Positions 26,793 through 37,839 of a stretch of 64,000 nucleotides of DNA are shown piece by piece; position 1 is the first letter of the stretch; each line of letters begins with the position of its first letter. The translations under genes were made by a program, and so were the position numbers. The DNA lies in NCBI RefSeq assembly GCF_001632365.1, contig NW_024468512.1, forward strand, positions 329,162 to 393,161, read 5' to 3'. Origin of the DNA: Laetiporus sulphureus 93-53. Its lineage: Eukaryota; Basidiomycota; Agaricomycetes; Polyporales; Laetiporaceae. The notes below the pieces were generated by a model. It did no database searches, had not been told where the DNA came from, and worked only from the letters and a program-made list of their open reading frames with translations.

Positions 26793-27777
26793 TCACTGGG
26801 AGCTCGCCTCCTTTGGCTGCTTGCTCACGGGCAGCATTAGCTTCCATATCTCCACACCCTCCCAATCACCTTTCTCCCAATTAACACCGCCCTTATCCAT
26901 GGCTTTCACCACCTTCCTGTGCGGCACCCGCTCGACAACGAACCCCCATATCACCCTTGCTTCTTCGAGAGCCTGGTCGATAAGATCGGGATCGCGTCTC
27001 TCAATGCAGAGATAGACCGGTGGAGAACGTATTGATGCGGCAGCGCGCATGGATAGTGTGCAGAGAGTGTGAAGGGTGCGAAGAAGAGGTATGACGATAT
27101 CTGGCGAATAGAGCGTGTCGGAGGATATGATCAAATCAAATGGTGGTCCGATAGTCTGGTGTCCGTCCGAGTAGGGTTTGTTCCGAGAGGATGACGGTGC
27201 AGCGATGAACTCTTCGCTGTCCCACACCCATTCTTGTGGTGGGATTGTCCAGTCTAGAGCACGGACCTGGATGACTCCACTGTCGACGGGCAACTGTGAG
27301 GCATTGTTCGCGACGTTGCTGTACAGCACAGCAGCGATGACGTCGGGGAGGTCGGTAGCCAGAACGTCCCAGCCGATGAAGCCTGAGTAAATGCGAGAAG
27401 ACGGAGTGCATTTAGACTAGGGAAGAATAATCTCTTTGGAAACGCACGCAGACAAGCCGATGCCGCTGCCGAGTTCAATAGCCCTGCGACGTTGTCCGTC
27501 TGCGCGGGGTTTGGCTCTCAGGATATCGAGCAAATACATGGATAGACATTGTGCGCCGAGCCAGAGGGCGGTGCCGTTTGTTGAGCCGTCGTCAAGCGTC
27601 GCGGACGGGGTAGGCGAGAAGGGCGACGTGTTTGGTGTAGTGTGCAGGCAAAGGCACGAAATGAACTTGGGAATTCATCCGCACGAGGCGCAGGGTTGAG
27701 AGCAACGGAGGCAAATTCGCCACGAGGCGCAGGAGCGTGTGATACAAATCACTCCTCCTCATCCCCTCCGGCCTCAT
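26793..27777 (-). CDS. METTL21-type (PF10294-like) protein lysine methyltransferase
   Basis: The SAM-binding signature AIELGSGIGLSA lies near residue 82. It is followed by GWDVLATDLPDVI, the post-I acidic motif, and later by DLIISSDTLYSPDIV and a C-terminal KGGVNWEKGDWEGVEIW. This is the pattern of the METTL21/EFM small methyltransferases that modify lysines on elongation factors and chaperones. Proposed exons are 27777-27724, about 27665-27446 and 27382-26793. The exon 2/3 junction is not clean. The strong donor GTGCGT at 27447 leaves the frame off by one; only a weak GC donor two bases further (at 27445) restores it, giving about 287 residues. The start is also uncertain, because exon 1 was chosen by splice signals. 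The start codons of this gene and the divergent RhoGEF are 59 bases apart. Confidence 0.72.
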
Positions 27778-27836
27778 ATCCACACTCTCCTGCTCTCCAC
27801 CTTCGTCGACATCCTGGAGTCCTCACGCTGCCCGTG
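27778..27836. promoter_or_regulatory. 59-base divergent start-to-start interval
   Basis: Only 59 bases separate the proposed methyltransferase and RhoGEF start codons. The interval is pyrimidine-rich on the plus strand. The two 5' untranslated regions must overlap, or each promoter must lie inside the other gene. Confidence 0.45.
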
Positions 27837-30800
27837 ATGGCCATGAAGGCTTTCCTCAACCGCATCAACAGAGGCCTCTACAAGGAGAAGGAGAAGGAGA
27901 AGGAGAAGGACGTCGCCGTACGCGAGAAGATACCCCAGCTTCCGCCTCTTCGTGAATGGCCTCCGCATCGTGCTCCGTCCACCGGCAGTATCCTTGATTC
28001 CTCCAAGCCCTTGCCAGAGATAGCTCGTCCTTTACCGCCCATTGAAGAGCCGTCGTCATCTGGTTCTACCGAGTCTTCATCCACACCGACCCCGATAAAT
28101 ACTACCGACCCACTTCTTGCTAATAACGCTCTCGAGAGCAATCCAAGCTCACACAGCAAGTATGCCACCGTCGATTCCACGCGATCACGGCAGGAGCCCG
28201 ACTCTACGGGCCGTAGCTCGCGAAAGACTACCAACGGCAGCATGCTCAATGGCACAACCGGTGACGTGCACAAGAAAGTTGCATTCCTTTCACCTCCTCC
28301 TACCCCAGGACCCTGTAATGACAGCGTCCTGCCTGACGCAGTGACACCTACACCCCCAAACGCGCCAACCAAGACGACCGTCTCACGCTTCCAGGCTACA
28401 CATGTTAAGGACACGCGTGGTTCTACATCCACCAGTACGTCCTCACGAACCGACCTCGCCTCCACCAGCCGCTCCATCAGACAAGTCCCATCGCGCGCAG
28501 GCACGTCCCCATTTCAGGGAAGGAGTTATGGCGACGGCGCGTCCATTCACCAGTCGCTGAGATCAGGGACGCCGTACTCCCAGATGTCGAATTCGAGCAG
28601 CCGGATTCTCGCCGCGCAGTCCTGGAGCGAGGTTGCAGAGGATGACCTCGTGTCGAACATTGGCCAACGTGAACGCACACGACAGGAAGTGTTGTGGGAG
28701 ATTGTTGCAAGCGAGGAAAGGTGCGTGTACGTAACTCGGTTACTGACACGTTCTAAATGTTGAAGCAGATATGTGGCCGAGCTAATGAAGATGAAAGAAA
28801 CATTCATCGAGCCGCTCCTACACCCTTACTCTGCTCCTTCGCCGGTGTCATCTCCGAACCTTGATCATGATGAGTTTCCCCGTGCAGATACTCCGCGCGA
28901 GTCGCTCGAACACCTACCTATCGCTGCCCGCTTCCTTTCGCCCACTGGCCTTCGCTCAGACTCGCCTACTGCTCAGATGCCCTCGTCACCGACTCGCAAA
29001 GACGATGGGCATCCGAACATCGATGGCGAATCGACATATGCTGAGGACGAGGAAGCAGAAGACCGGATGGGCGCTTCATACTACTCTTCCCGCCACAAGG
29101 CTGTCACAGGCATGAGCCAAGCAGCCAAGCATAATCACCCTCGGTCTCCATATGGGACGCGTTCTGGAGGCAGCAAGTATGGCACGAGCGTTCCCTTCCC
29201 ATCGCGGTCCCATCAATCACTCCCTCCTCCACCTCGCATGGACACGATGACGTCGTCCACCCACTCGCTCGGTAGGCAGTCGATCATTGCAGAGCGAGAA
29301 AGGGAGCACGATTACTCGGGCGGATCAAATACTCCTTCTGTCAGAGCCGCAACGGCAGCATCAGGAGGCAGTATGTTGCGTAAATGGAAGAAGAGTAACA
29401 CGACACCGGATGCCATCGTGACTTCATCAGTGCCCCCGAGAGAGCTCCCGGAGGATCTGCGGAAATGTCTCGAAGTCATTGAAGGTGGGATATTGGAGGG
29501 GCACGTTCGTCTGAGTGAGAATCTCCGCAAGAGATATGAAGAGCAGTACCCTCTCGTACGATCTCTAGCAGACGTATTTGTGAACAACGTGAGTCTCGTG
29601 ATATCTAATGTATGACTTACTTACTGAATCCAGACTCCGCGATAGTCACACATACTTCAAGGATACGCGACATATGTTCTCCATCTAGAAAGGGCGCTCG
29701 AACAGGTTGACAATGCACTCTCTACAACAAGTGCTACCAAGAAACCCAAGAAGCAAGACGCGGACCAATGGATGAAGATATGCCAGAGCCTGCAAAGGCT
29801 CGAGGTTATCGCGTCTGAGAAGGGCGAGACGGGACTAGCAATCTCGCTATCGAAGCCATTCCAACGCCTGCTGAAATATCCCTTGCTCTTTCAAAACCTG
29901 CTCTATCACACCGATCCCAGCACGTTCGAATATGAAAGCACCCTTGCCATGGTGGCCGAGGTGGAGACGATCGTGAGGAGTATTGAGGATGAGAAGATCC
30001 AGAAGGAAGAGCGAGACAAGACGCGAGATGTGTTCGCACGAATAGAGGGTCTGGACAAAGTGAAGCAGCTCATGGTGCCGAAGCCGTCCAGGGTACTCAT
30101 GGAAGAGCGCCCGGTTGTGGGAATAAATCCTTTAGCCGAGCCTGTGAAGACGCAGTCAGCCCCTCCAGTGACGTCGGGAGCGCATAAGAATGTGAAGGGG
30201 AAGACATCGTTCAAACGACTGAGCGATGCCCTACAGCCGGGCAGTAGCGGAATGAGAGGGAAAAAGGACCAATGGTTCGTTGTATTCAATGACGTAGTAC
30301 TGCGATGTCAGAGAACAGGCACAACTTGCTTACCACTGGTGGCGGCCACGAATTCGAGGACGAACTCTCTGCCTGAGCTGCAAGGCAAGACGAAGTATGC
30401 GACCACGGGACGGCGTGGCTCGCATACCAGGCCTCGCAATTTATACAAATTTATCAAGGTCCGTGCATGTGCCTTGTGAATAGTGAATGGTGTGATGGAA
30501 TCTGACCGTTATGCTCCGTCTTTCTCGAACAGATCGAAACATGGGCGATAGGAGAGGTTGTGCAGCCTCGTGAAGGCGTCGTCTCCATGGAAGAGTACGT
30601 GCGCCCGTTGTGCCGACGTCACCACATTCTGGCTTACCTTTTTCACAGCGTCGTGCGCTCCCGGCAGCAAGCTCATTCGGGCGTACAGCCTCGCATCATG
30701 CCTCTTCGTGACAACGAGGATGATGCTGGGGTTGACTCAGATGACTCTGACAGGAAGAGCAAGATGAGCTTCTCATACTGGGGCGCTGACAAGGTCACGC

Positions 30801-31252
30801 TGCAGAAGCCACTCAAGCCCAGGCAGCTCGTCGCCAATGCAGCGCGGCGAGGAGCGAATGGCAACCTGACAACGGCGTATGGCCGCGAGTCATCCGCCAA
30901 CGCCAAGTTCGGCACACGGCTAGTTTCTGGAGAGTCGCCAGTTACGGGTCGCCCTTCAAGTCGCCGGGCACAGACCACGCCAGGCGCGCGGCGGCACGCG
31001 CAGTCAGAGGAGGGTCATTCTGTCAAGGCCACAGTCACTCGAGATCGTCCAGCCTGGGATGGCAGCACGCGTGCCGCAACAACTACCCCTGTTCCGAAAC
31101 GGACTCGAAACGTGTCGCAGAGCAGCGCCGCGACACGGACGACGGTCGGTGCGAAGCAGCTGCCTTCGCCTGCGCCATCAGAGGATTCCGGTGTCGGTCT
31201 ATACCGCCAGATCATAGCCCAGAACCCTTCTCTCAATGCATTGAATGCATAG
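27837..31252 (+). CDS. Rho guanine-nucleotide exchange factor (DH domain, PH-like region)
   Basis: Four exons (27837-28720, 28769-29588, 29646-30458, 30533-31252) encode 1078 residues. DH domains load GTP onto Rho/Cdc42-type GTPases that control polarity and actin. The DH domain opens at about residue 275 with RQEVLWEIVASEERYVAELM. It is interrupted by a 200-residue Ser/Pro-rich insert and resumes near 515 (LPEDLRKCLEVIEGGI). It runs to about 685 through SKPFQRLLKYPLLFQNLLYH, the conserved DH helix. A PH-like stretch (KDQWFVVFNDVVLRCQRTG) is near 776. The N-terminus is basic, with a Lys-Glu repeat, then disordered. The C-terminus is Ser/Thr/Arg-rich. The first Met of the open frame is used; a second lies two codons later. 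Confidence 0.93.
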
Positions 31253-31467
31253 ATGCTCGTGGACCCTCTACCCTATCGCTGCATTGCTTCCATGCTGTAT
31301 AATTCTTAAGGATATTCTATATGGCCAACTCTATCACGATCCCTGCGCCGGCACGCATCCCTTTCCTCGATGTTCGTTCTGCTGTCTTACCCATCTCTTA
31401 TTCCAATTGTCATCGAGTACCCGCAATTGATGATACCTTAGCATTCGTTATTCATCCACATAATACC

Positions 31468-31500
31468 AATCACTCTCGAATCACTCTCGAATCACTCTCG
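31468..31500 (+). repeat. Short tandem repeat, 11-base unit x3
   Basis: Three copies of AATCACTCTCG lie in the 437-base convergent intergenic region (31253-31689) between the RhoGEF and asparagine synthetase genes. Nothing else is recognisable in that region. Confidence 0.75.
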
Positions 31501-31689
31501 TTGTGCTCTCTATCTCAAAGTAGCTCCAGTGCCTCATTCCAGAACTACCATTCATTGCGCGCCTAGTATTTCGTTTCTAAGGACCATTCTGTGGCCGATC
31601 ACGCAGACGATTCCCTCCTTTCCTATTGTCATCTAGATTCTCGTCCAGTAACTAAATTGTACTACCACAACGTATCCTCCGTACTTCCA

Positions 31690-34048
31690 TTAACTTGACG
31701 TCCCATATGCTGCGTTATGTATGCTTACGCTCCTCCCACTGGGATCCGAGGAACACCCCCAGTCTCCTCTGGGAACCCACCTGCACAAGGCAATTCAGGA
31801 TGACCTCGCGTAAGCTTGGCAGCGGGTACTTACCTCACTGCAGTTTTCGCGGCGGTCTCTTGCGGGAAGAGTTCTACAACAGGGAAAGGCAAAGGCGATC
31901 AGGCTGAGACAATCAGACTTTGCATGACGACCGACCATCGAAGACTTCGCGAATCCAGTAGGCTTCTTTCGTATCCGGCGCGCTCTCGGGCCATCGTTCC
32001 GCGCGTTTCGCGAAAGATTCATCCGAAACAACAGCTGCTGCGTGACCTTTGATGCTGTAGTCAAAGATGTCAACGTGGAGAGGACGATTGAGCACCATGC
32101 GGACTCACCCGTCAATCCACGAGTATCCCACACCGTCGGAGAATTGCTCTTTCTGCCTCCACAGAATCGAGCGTGGTAGATACGGCTAAGCTTGGATGTC
32201 AGCGGCGTTTTGGACATGAGGCAGACTAACGTACCTTGCCGTCTGGCGAGCGGTCGAAGGCTTTTCGCAGGATGTACTAGAAGCGCAGGTAGTCAGGTTC
32301 AGCATGCAACGTGATGCGTTCACCGTTGATACCTTCTCCATTCTAGGGCAACCGTCCTCGTCAACCTGCTGCGCGGCGCCCTTGTTGAACATCTTTTCCT
32401 TTGGGTCGATGTTCATGGATACCTCGAGGAACTTTTTGTCAAGGAACGGAACACGGGCTTCCAGACCCCATGCCATCGTCGATCTGTGTTGTCCGGAACG
32501 ATATGAATGGCTAGATCGCGAGGTATCCATAAGCGGACAAGACTGACTTGTTAGCTCTAAGGCAGTCCGACGTGTGCAAGTTCTTGACACGTTTTACGCA
32601 TTCCTGATGGAACGACTTCGCGTCGGGCGCAGCGTGGAAGTAGAGATAGCCTGCACATCAGTACGATGGATAAGTCCAACGCAGCATCACGGAAGGATGA
32701 GGATACAGACCTCCAAAAATCTCGTCGCTGCCTTCCCCACTGAGAACCATTTTGACACCCATCGCCTTGATCTTGCGGCTGAGCAAATACATCGGCGTGC
32801 TCGCCCGGACCGTAGTCACGTCGAAGGTCTCGAGATGGTAAATAACATCGGGTATCGCATCGAGGCCCTCCTGCACGGTGAAGACGTATTCATGATGTAC
32901 GGTCCCAAGGAAATGCGCCGCTTTGCGCGCCGCAAGAAGATCCGGGGAGCTCTCGAGACCAATTGAGAAAGAGTGCAATTGCGGCCATGACGCGATGGTA
33001 GCTGGCAAAGCGCCGTCAGCAGCACCAAATGACTGCAGGGGAGTTTCCAAGCATACCGTATTCGGTGACGCCAGTCCCGATAGGCGAGGGCGGACCGCTC
33101 TGCGCCTCGGCCAGCTTGCGTTTGCGCGCCTCCACCTGGGCGAGCGCGACCTTCTCCGTCTCGCGCGCTGCAATAGCGGCAATCAAACTGCTGTCCAGTC
33201 CGCCGCTCAGCAGCACACCGTATGGCACCTCCGACATCAGCCGCTTGCGCACCGCCTCTTCAAGGGTCTCCCTGAGCAGTGTGAGGTCGGCCGGTTTTGT
33301 GGGGATCACCGCGCTGGGACCGTCGAGGTCACCGTTCCACCACGATGGGTGGAAGTAGCGCGTGGTGGAGCGGTCAGCGCTGTCGTAAACGTGGCCCGGA
33401 GGGAAGGAGATGATGCGGTCGCACTCGTCGACGAGCGCCTTGAGCTCGGACGCGAACCAGGTTGCACCGGGGTGTTTCGAGCTCCAGCCTTGGTAGAGAG
33501 TGGTGATGCCGATGGGGTCGCGTGCGGCGATGATGCGCGGGGGGGAGACGGACTCGTCGAGGAGCACGAAGGAGAACATCCCATCAAGGAGGTTGCAGAG
33601 CTCCTTGTCATGCTCCTTGTACTGTCATGCAACCGAAATGTGAGATAGAGTGCAAAGGTGACCAACTACAGCACGCACCAGGGGAATGATGACCTCGCAA
33701 TCCGAGTGCGTCTTGAACTTGTACGACTGCTTCAAGCTGGCGCGCAGCTTGATATGGTTGTAGATCTCGCCATTGACTGCAAGAACAATCTTTCCATCGG
33801 TGCTCACGAGCGGCTGTGCGCCGGTGTCTACGCGGCATGGTCAACGATATGCACTGAAAAACAAGACGCAAGGGATATCTACCAACGCCGACGATGGCCA
33901 ACCGCTCGTGCGCAAGGACAGTCTCCTTCCCACAGTAGCAGCCTGACCAGTCCGGTCCTCGATGACGGATCTTCTTCGCACAGGCGATCACGCGGACCCG
34001 AGCCGCAGCGGGGTTCTCAAGACCGTGTGCGATGACAATGCCACACAT
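31690..34048 (-). CDS. ASN1: Asparagine synthetase (glutamine-hydrolysing)
   Basis: Eleven exons (34048-33883, 33827-33679, 33621-33057, 33001-32711, 32650-32548, 32483-32333, 32276-32235, 32185-32109, 32054-31936, 31873-31834, 31780-31690) encode 597 residues. The enzyme transfers glutamine nitrogen to aspartate using ATP, in the cytosol. The glutaminase domain begins MCGIVIAHG with the catalytic Cys2, then [20 protein letters not shown] and VNGEIYNH. The synthetase domain has the PP-loop SGGLDSS (about residue 247), [13 protein letters not shown] and [11 protein letters not shown]. The tail ends in [17 protein letters not shown]. Every junction keeps frame. A TGACTC sequence 127 bases upstream of the start could be a Gcn4/Cpc1-type site, as expected for an amino-acid biosynthetic gene (inference). 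Confidence 0.97.
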
Positions 34049-34174
34049 TGTGCGAGGACGTCTTCAAACGAGGAGGAAAATGGTGAGAGCGAGAGCGAGA
34101 GGCGAGGGCAAGGACAGTCCGCGAGCGAGTCGGAGAATGCGAATTATTCCGTTTCTTTTCTTTTTCACTTCCGG

Positions 34175-34181
34175 TGACTCG
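34175..34181 (+). promoter_or_regulatory. Candidate Gcn4/Cpc1-type site upstream of ASN1
   Basis: TGACTCG, one mismatch from the general amino-acid-control consensus TGACTCA, lies about 130 bases upstream of the asparagine synthetase start. A 6-base match is expected often by chance. Confidence 0.2.
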
Positions 34182-34343
34182 GTAAACGCGTCCTGGGCGC
34201 TTACTTGGCGTAGAGCGTCGATCGTGTTTCATCACGTGGTGCATACACGGTCACGCAGCTTTATGGCACTCAGCCACGCGTTCCCCTGCAGACGTTCACG
34301 TTATTGATTACTTAGGGATACCCTCACAGTATCTTTCTCCAGC

Positions 34344-35671
34344 TCACCCCCACAGTTGCGCCATCTCCGGTCCGCCAAAGTATCTATCCCCCGTGATCTC
34401 ATGCTTGCTAATCACCGCGTTGATGTCCGCCAGCTCCTGCTCCGAGAACTCCACATCGCCCCCCGCGAGGTTCTCCAGCGTGCGCTTCTTCTCCCTGGTG
34501 CATCGACGTCAGATCTGTAAAGGATGGGCGGACGGGATAATTAGGACGCGACGTGCAAATTGATGTGTTAGACTGTGGACCACAGTGTGAAATAGAGAGA
34601 CAAACGTACGAGTACCCTGCAACGGCAATTCCAAGTTGCTTCGTCGTGGCAATGACTAGGACATGTCACTCAACCAGTCTGCACAATGCACATATAATCA
34701 AAACTGACCCTTCTTAGTTTCCTCCTCATACGACCAAGGACTAATCTCGATCTCAACAACAGAGATCGGGTGCACCTGAAACAGATACCCTTTGTCGGTA
34801 ACTCACAGGTTATACGCCCGGCTGTTTGTACTCACCGCATGCGCCCAGCGCAGTGACTGCGCGCTGCACTCCGACATGCTAATATGATCAAACTTGCCCT
34901 CCTCGATGAGTCCGACGAGGGTCTTGATCGTGTTCTCGATCGGCACATTCTTGTCGACACGGGCACATTGGAAGAGATCCATGCGCTTTTTTCCGCGAAG
35001 CGCGGCGTTGATGTTGTCAACGCTGCGTCGGAGATCCTCTGGGCTTTGGTGTGTGTGAGGATACTCAGGTCGCCAGAATGCTCGTGCTTTCGCTTATGAA
35101 GAGTCGGATATGAGGCCAGTGCGCTCCTTTGCACCGCCCTGGCGATAGCATATAGTCAGGTCCCGCATGATTAGGCGATGTATACGTGTAGTAACCAACC
35201 TTGACTGAGAGGAAGGTCCTCTCCGCGTACTCTGGATATTTCTCAAAGAACCTCGAGACCAGCTCCAAGTTCGCGGTAGATTCTCCAGGACCATAAAATT
35301 CGCCTGCGAAATAGGCTCCTCAGTCTACTGCATATACCTCAATAACATTGCACACACCGCTATTCAGGAACATCTTGACATCTGGAGGCAGGGCGTCAAC
35401 GCCGGCCTTGATCGCCTCAAAGCATTGTTCATCAGGAAGGAGACCTGTTCCGCTCCATCTGGACATATTCGGCACGGTGTCAGCTATATCTGCACAATGC
35501 GATTATTATCGATTGGCGCACGGACGTCATTCTCATCAAGCCATGCTGTGTGAACCGACAACCGAACCTTTAAGGCTTAAAGACCAAAGGCATGATGAAT
35601 GCACGTACAGCGACCTTGGCGACCTTGACGTTCGAGGCAGTCCCTCCAAGCATTGCTGTCTTGTGGACCAT
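34344..35671 (-). pseudogene. Aldo/keto reductase paralogue A: pseudogene with in-frame loss of two exons and a dead splice donor
   Basis: This is the downstream copy of a tandem pair with the gene at 36211-37839. Recognisable exons are 35671-35609, 35545-35526, 35458-35358, 35303-35200, 35138-35098, 35043-34836, 34775-34709, 34655-34610 and 34494-34344. All but one match the lengths in copy B exactly (63, 20, 101, 104, 208, 67, 46, 151); the fifth is 41 versus 38. The counterparts of B exons 9 and 10 (231 bases, 77 codons) are missing, leaving one 115-base intron. Both edges have the same phase, so the frame survives. The donor after 35098 reads ATAAGC where copy B has GTAAGC, and reading through it meets TAA at once. 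The catalytic-type motifs EFYGPGES and LSVKGG remain. Homologues are pyridoxal-reductase-like enzymes. Confidence 0.82.
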
Positions 35672-35801
35672 GGTGTGGTACGAAATCCTGGCTGAAGATA
35701 TTTTCGTGCCAAGCTCGGGCGGCCTGCAGTGTGAGGTATGGTTCGTGTGAAGTTTTATGTAGGTCAGAGGACGATCCGAACGCAACGAATGTGAGCCGGA
35801 C

Positions 35802-35827
35802 GTCAGCGTAATCACTTCCGGCTTTTG
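35802..35827 (-). repeat. Upstream block shared by reductase copies A and B (copy A)
   Basis: GTCAGCGTAATCACTTCC plus flanking bases lies about 130 bases upstream of the copy A start. Nearly the same sequence lies upstream of copy B at 37977-37999, so the duplicated unit included the promoter. Confidence 0.8.
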
Positions 35828-36210
35828 TACCTTACTGTACTTACCTAATCAATGCGGCATGGCAGTGATCCGCCGGAGAGGTTTTCAAGATCCATCACTG
35901 ACGCAAAGCTAAGTAGACCCAAGTTATGATGTCCGACCGGCCGCATCGGTGGAATTTTGATCGGGATGATCGGCGGTCGGACCAAGGACGAGACACGATC
36001 GATCACCATCGGTGGCACCTCGGCAAAGCATTCATATTCAATATTCAGGCCTTGTTAGTGGCAGTAAAGGTGAGCAGCTCTGAGGCTCCAAATTTCTAAG
36101 TAGGCTGCAGTTTCTTATTACTGTAGAGGAATATCAGGACAATCGGTGTTCTCTAAGTTCAATGGTAGTACATCAACATCAAATTATGACTGGCACCCTC
36201 CTTCTCCAGC

Positions 36211-37839
36211 TCATCCCCACAAGTTCTCCCTCTCCGGTTCGCCATAGTACCTTTGGCCCTTGACCTCATGCTTGTTAATCACCTCATTGATCTCCGCCAG
36301 CTCGTCCTTCGAAAACTCCACATCATCACTCGCGAGGTTCTCCAGCGTGCGTTTCTTCGCCCTGCAACATTGAAATCGAAGCGTCAGATACGCGATGATG
36401 AGCACAGACTCCAGTCGGGGTGCAACGTACGAGGAGCCTGGCATGGGCACAACGTGCGGGCCGAGCGAGCTGACCCAGGCGATGCAGAGCTGAGCAGGTG
36501 TGATCTTCCTCCGTTCGGCGATGGCTGTGAGGTCGCGCACGAGTGCCATGTTGTGCTCGATCGCTTCCTCCTGAAATCTAACCATGCTACGGCGCATATC
36601 ACTCGCTACGGAGCAATGATCAACACACAAAAATAGATAGGTGGGAGCGCGCTTACCGAGAATGTCGTCAACCGTCTTGATTGAACCGGTTAGGAAGCCC
36701 ATGCCTAGCGGACTGTCGTGACAAATGCCTTATCAAACCGTGATGCCTGGAAGAGAACGACGGAACAGACGTACGAATATGCTGAAACCGCGACGCCAAG
36801 TTCCTTTGCAATGGCAATGACTAGACAACGCCGTTAGATCTGCGTGCATAGTCATCAAAATTAGATTAGAACACTCACCCTTTCTGGTCTCTTCCTCGTA
36901 CGACCAAGGACTAATCTCAATCTCCACGACAGAGATCGGGTAAACCTAAAGCAGAGCACCTTGTCAGCGCTTCACGTTCTTTGCGCACCGGCCCTTGCAC
37001 TCACCGCATGCGCCTTTCGCAGCGTCTGCGCACTGCACTCCGACATGCCGATGTGATCAAACTTGCCCTCCTTGATGAGTCCCACGAGCGTCCTAATCGT
37101 GTCCTCGATGGGCACCTTCTTGTCAACACGCCCACACTGGAAGAGATCCATGCGCTTTTTTCCGCGAAGCGCGGCGTTGATGTTGTCAACGCTGCGGCGG
37201 AGGTTCTCTGGGCTGTGGTGCATATGAGGATACTGAGATCATCAAAATGCTCATGTTTTCGCTTACGAAGCGTCGGGTACCAGGCTGCGCTCCTTGCAAC
37301 CGCCCTACATGATAATATATAGTCGAGCTTCAATGGACTTGACGATACATGTAGAAAAACACTCACGCTGACTACAAGGAAAGTCCTATCCGTGTAATCC
37401 GGGTATTTCTCGAAGAACCTCGAGAGCATTTCCAAGTTTGCGGTAGACTCTCCGGGGCCAAAGAATTCGGCTGAGAACCGGTCTTTAAGCCCATTACATG
37501 ATTCTTAATATCGTTGCACTCACCACTGCTCATGAACATCTTGGCACCGGGAGGTGCGGCGTCAACGCTGGCCTTAATGGCCTCGAAGCATTGCTCATCA
37601 GGAACAACCCTTTCGCTGCTCCACCTGGGAGTATTGAAACATCATCAGACGCATGTATAAGGTAAATGTTACCAGTTGATGGACGAACGTCATCCTCATC
37701 AAGCCATGCTGCGAAGGGACAAAAATCATGTTAGCAGGGCAGGGAGGTCAAAAGGTGCTATCGATGTACTACGTACAGCGACCTTGGCGACCTTGACGTT
37801 GGAGGCAGTTCCTCCAAGCACTGCTGTGTTGTGAACCAT
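36211..37839 (-). CDS. Aldo/keto reductase paralogue B (pyridoxal-reductase-like), probably catalytically impaired
   Basis: Eleven exons (37839-37777, 37708-37689, 37624-37524, 37470-37367, 37304-37267, 37212-37005, 36945-36879, 36820-36775, 36712-36657, 36605-36431, 36361-36211) encode 342 residues. The TIM-barrel reductase signature is clear: [74 protein letters not shown] and ITPAQLCIAWVSSLG. The family is closest to fungal pyridoxal (pyridoxine 4-) reductases using NADPH. Two positions that are EFYG and SVKGG in paralogues A and C read EFFG and VVSGG here, so the likely catalytic Tyr and Lys are both lost. The reading frame and all splice sites are nevertheless intact. Copy A lies just downstream, with start codons 2168 bases apart. 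Confidence 0.88.

Noticed and set aside
32923..33648. 241-residue plus-strand ORF
   Set aside because: It is antisense to the PP-loop and glutaminase exons of asparagine synthetase, which are certain.
34344..37839. Reductase copies A and B as one misassembled gene
   Set aside because: The copies differ at many scattered codons and have a different exon set and separate upstream blocks, so they are real diverged duplicates and not an assembly echo.
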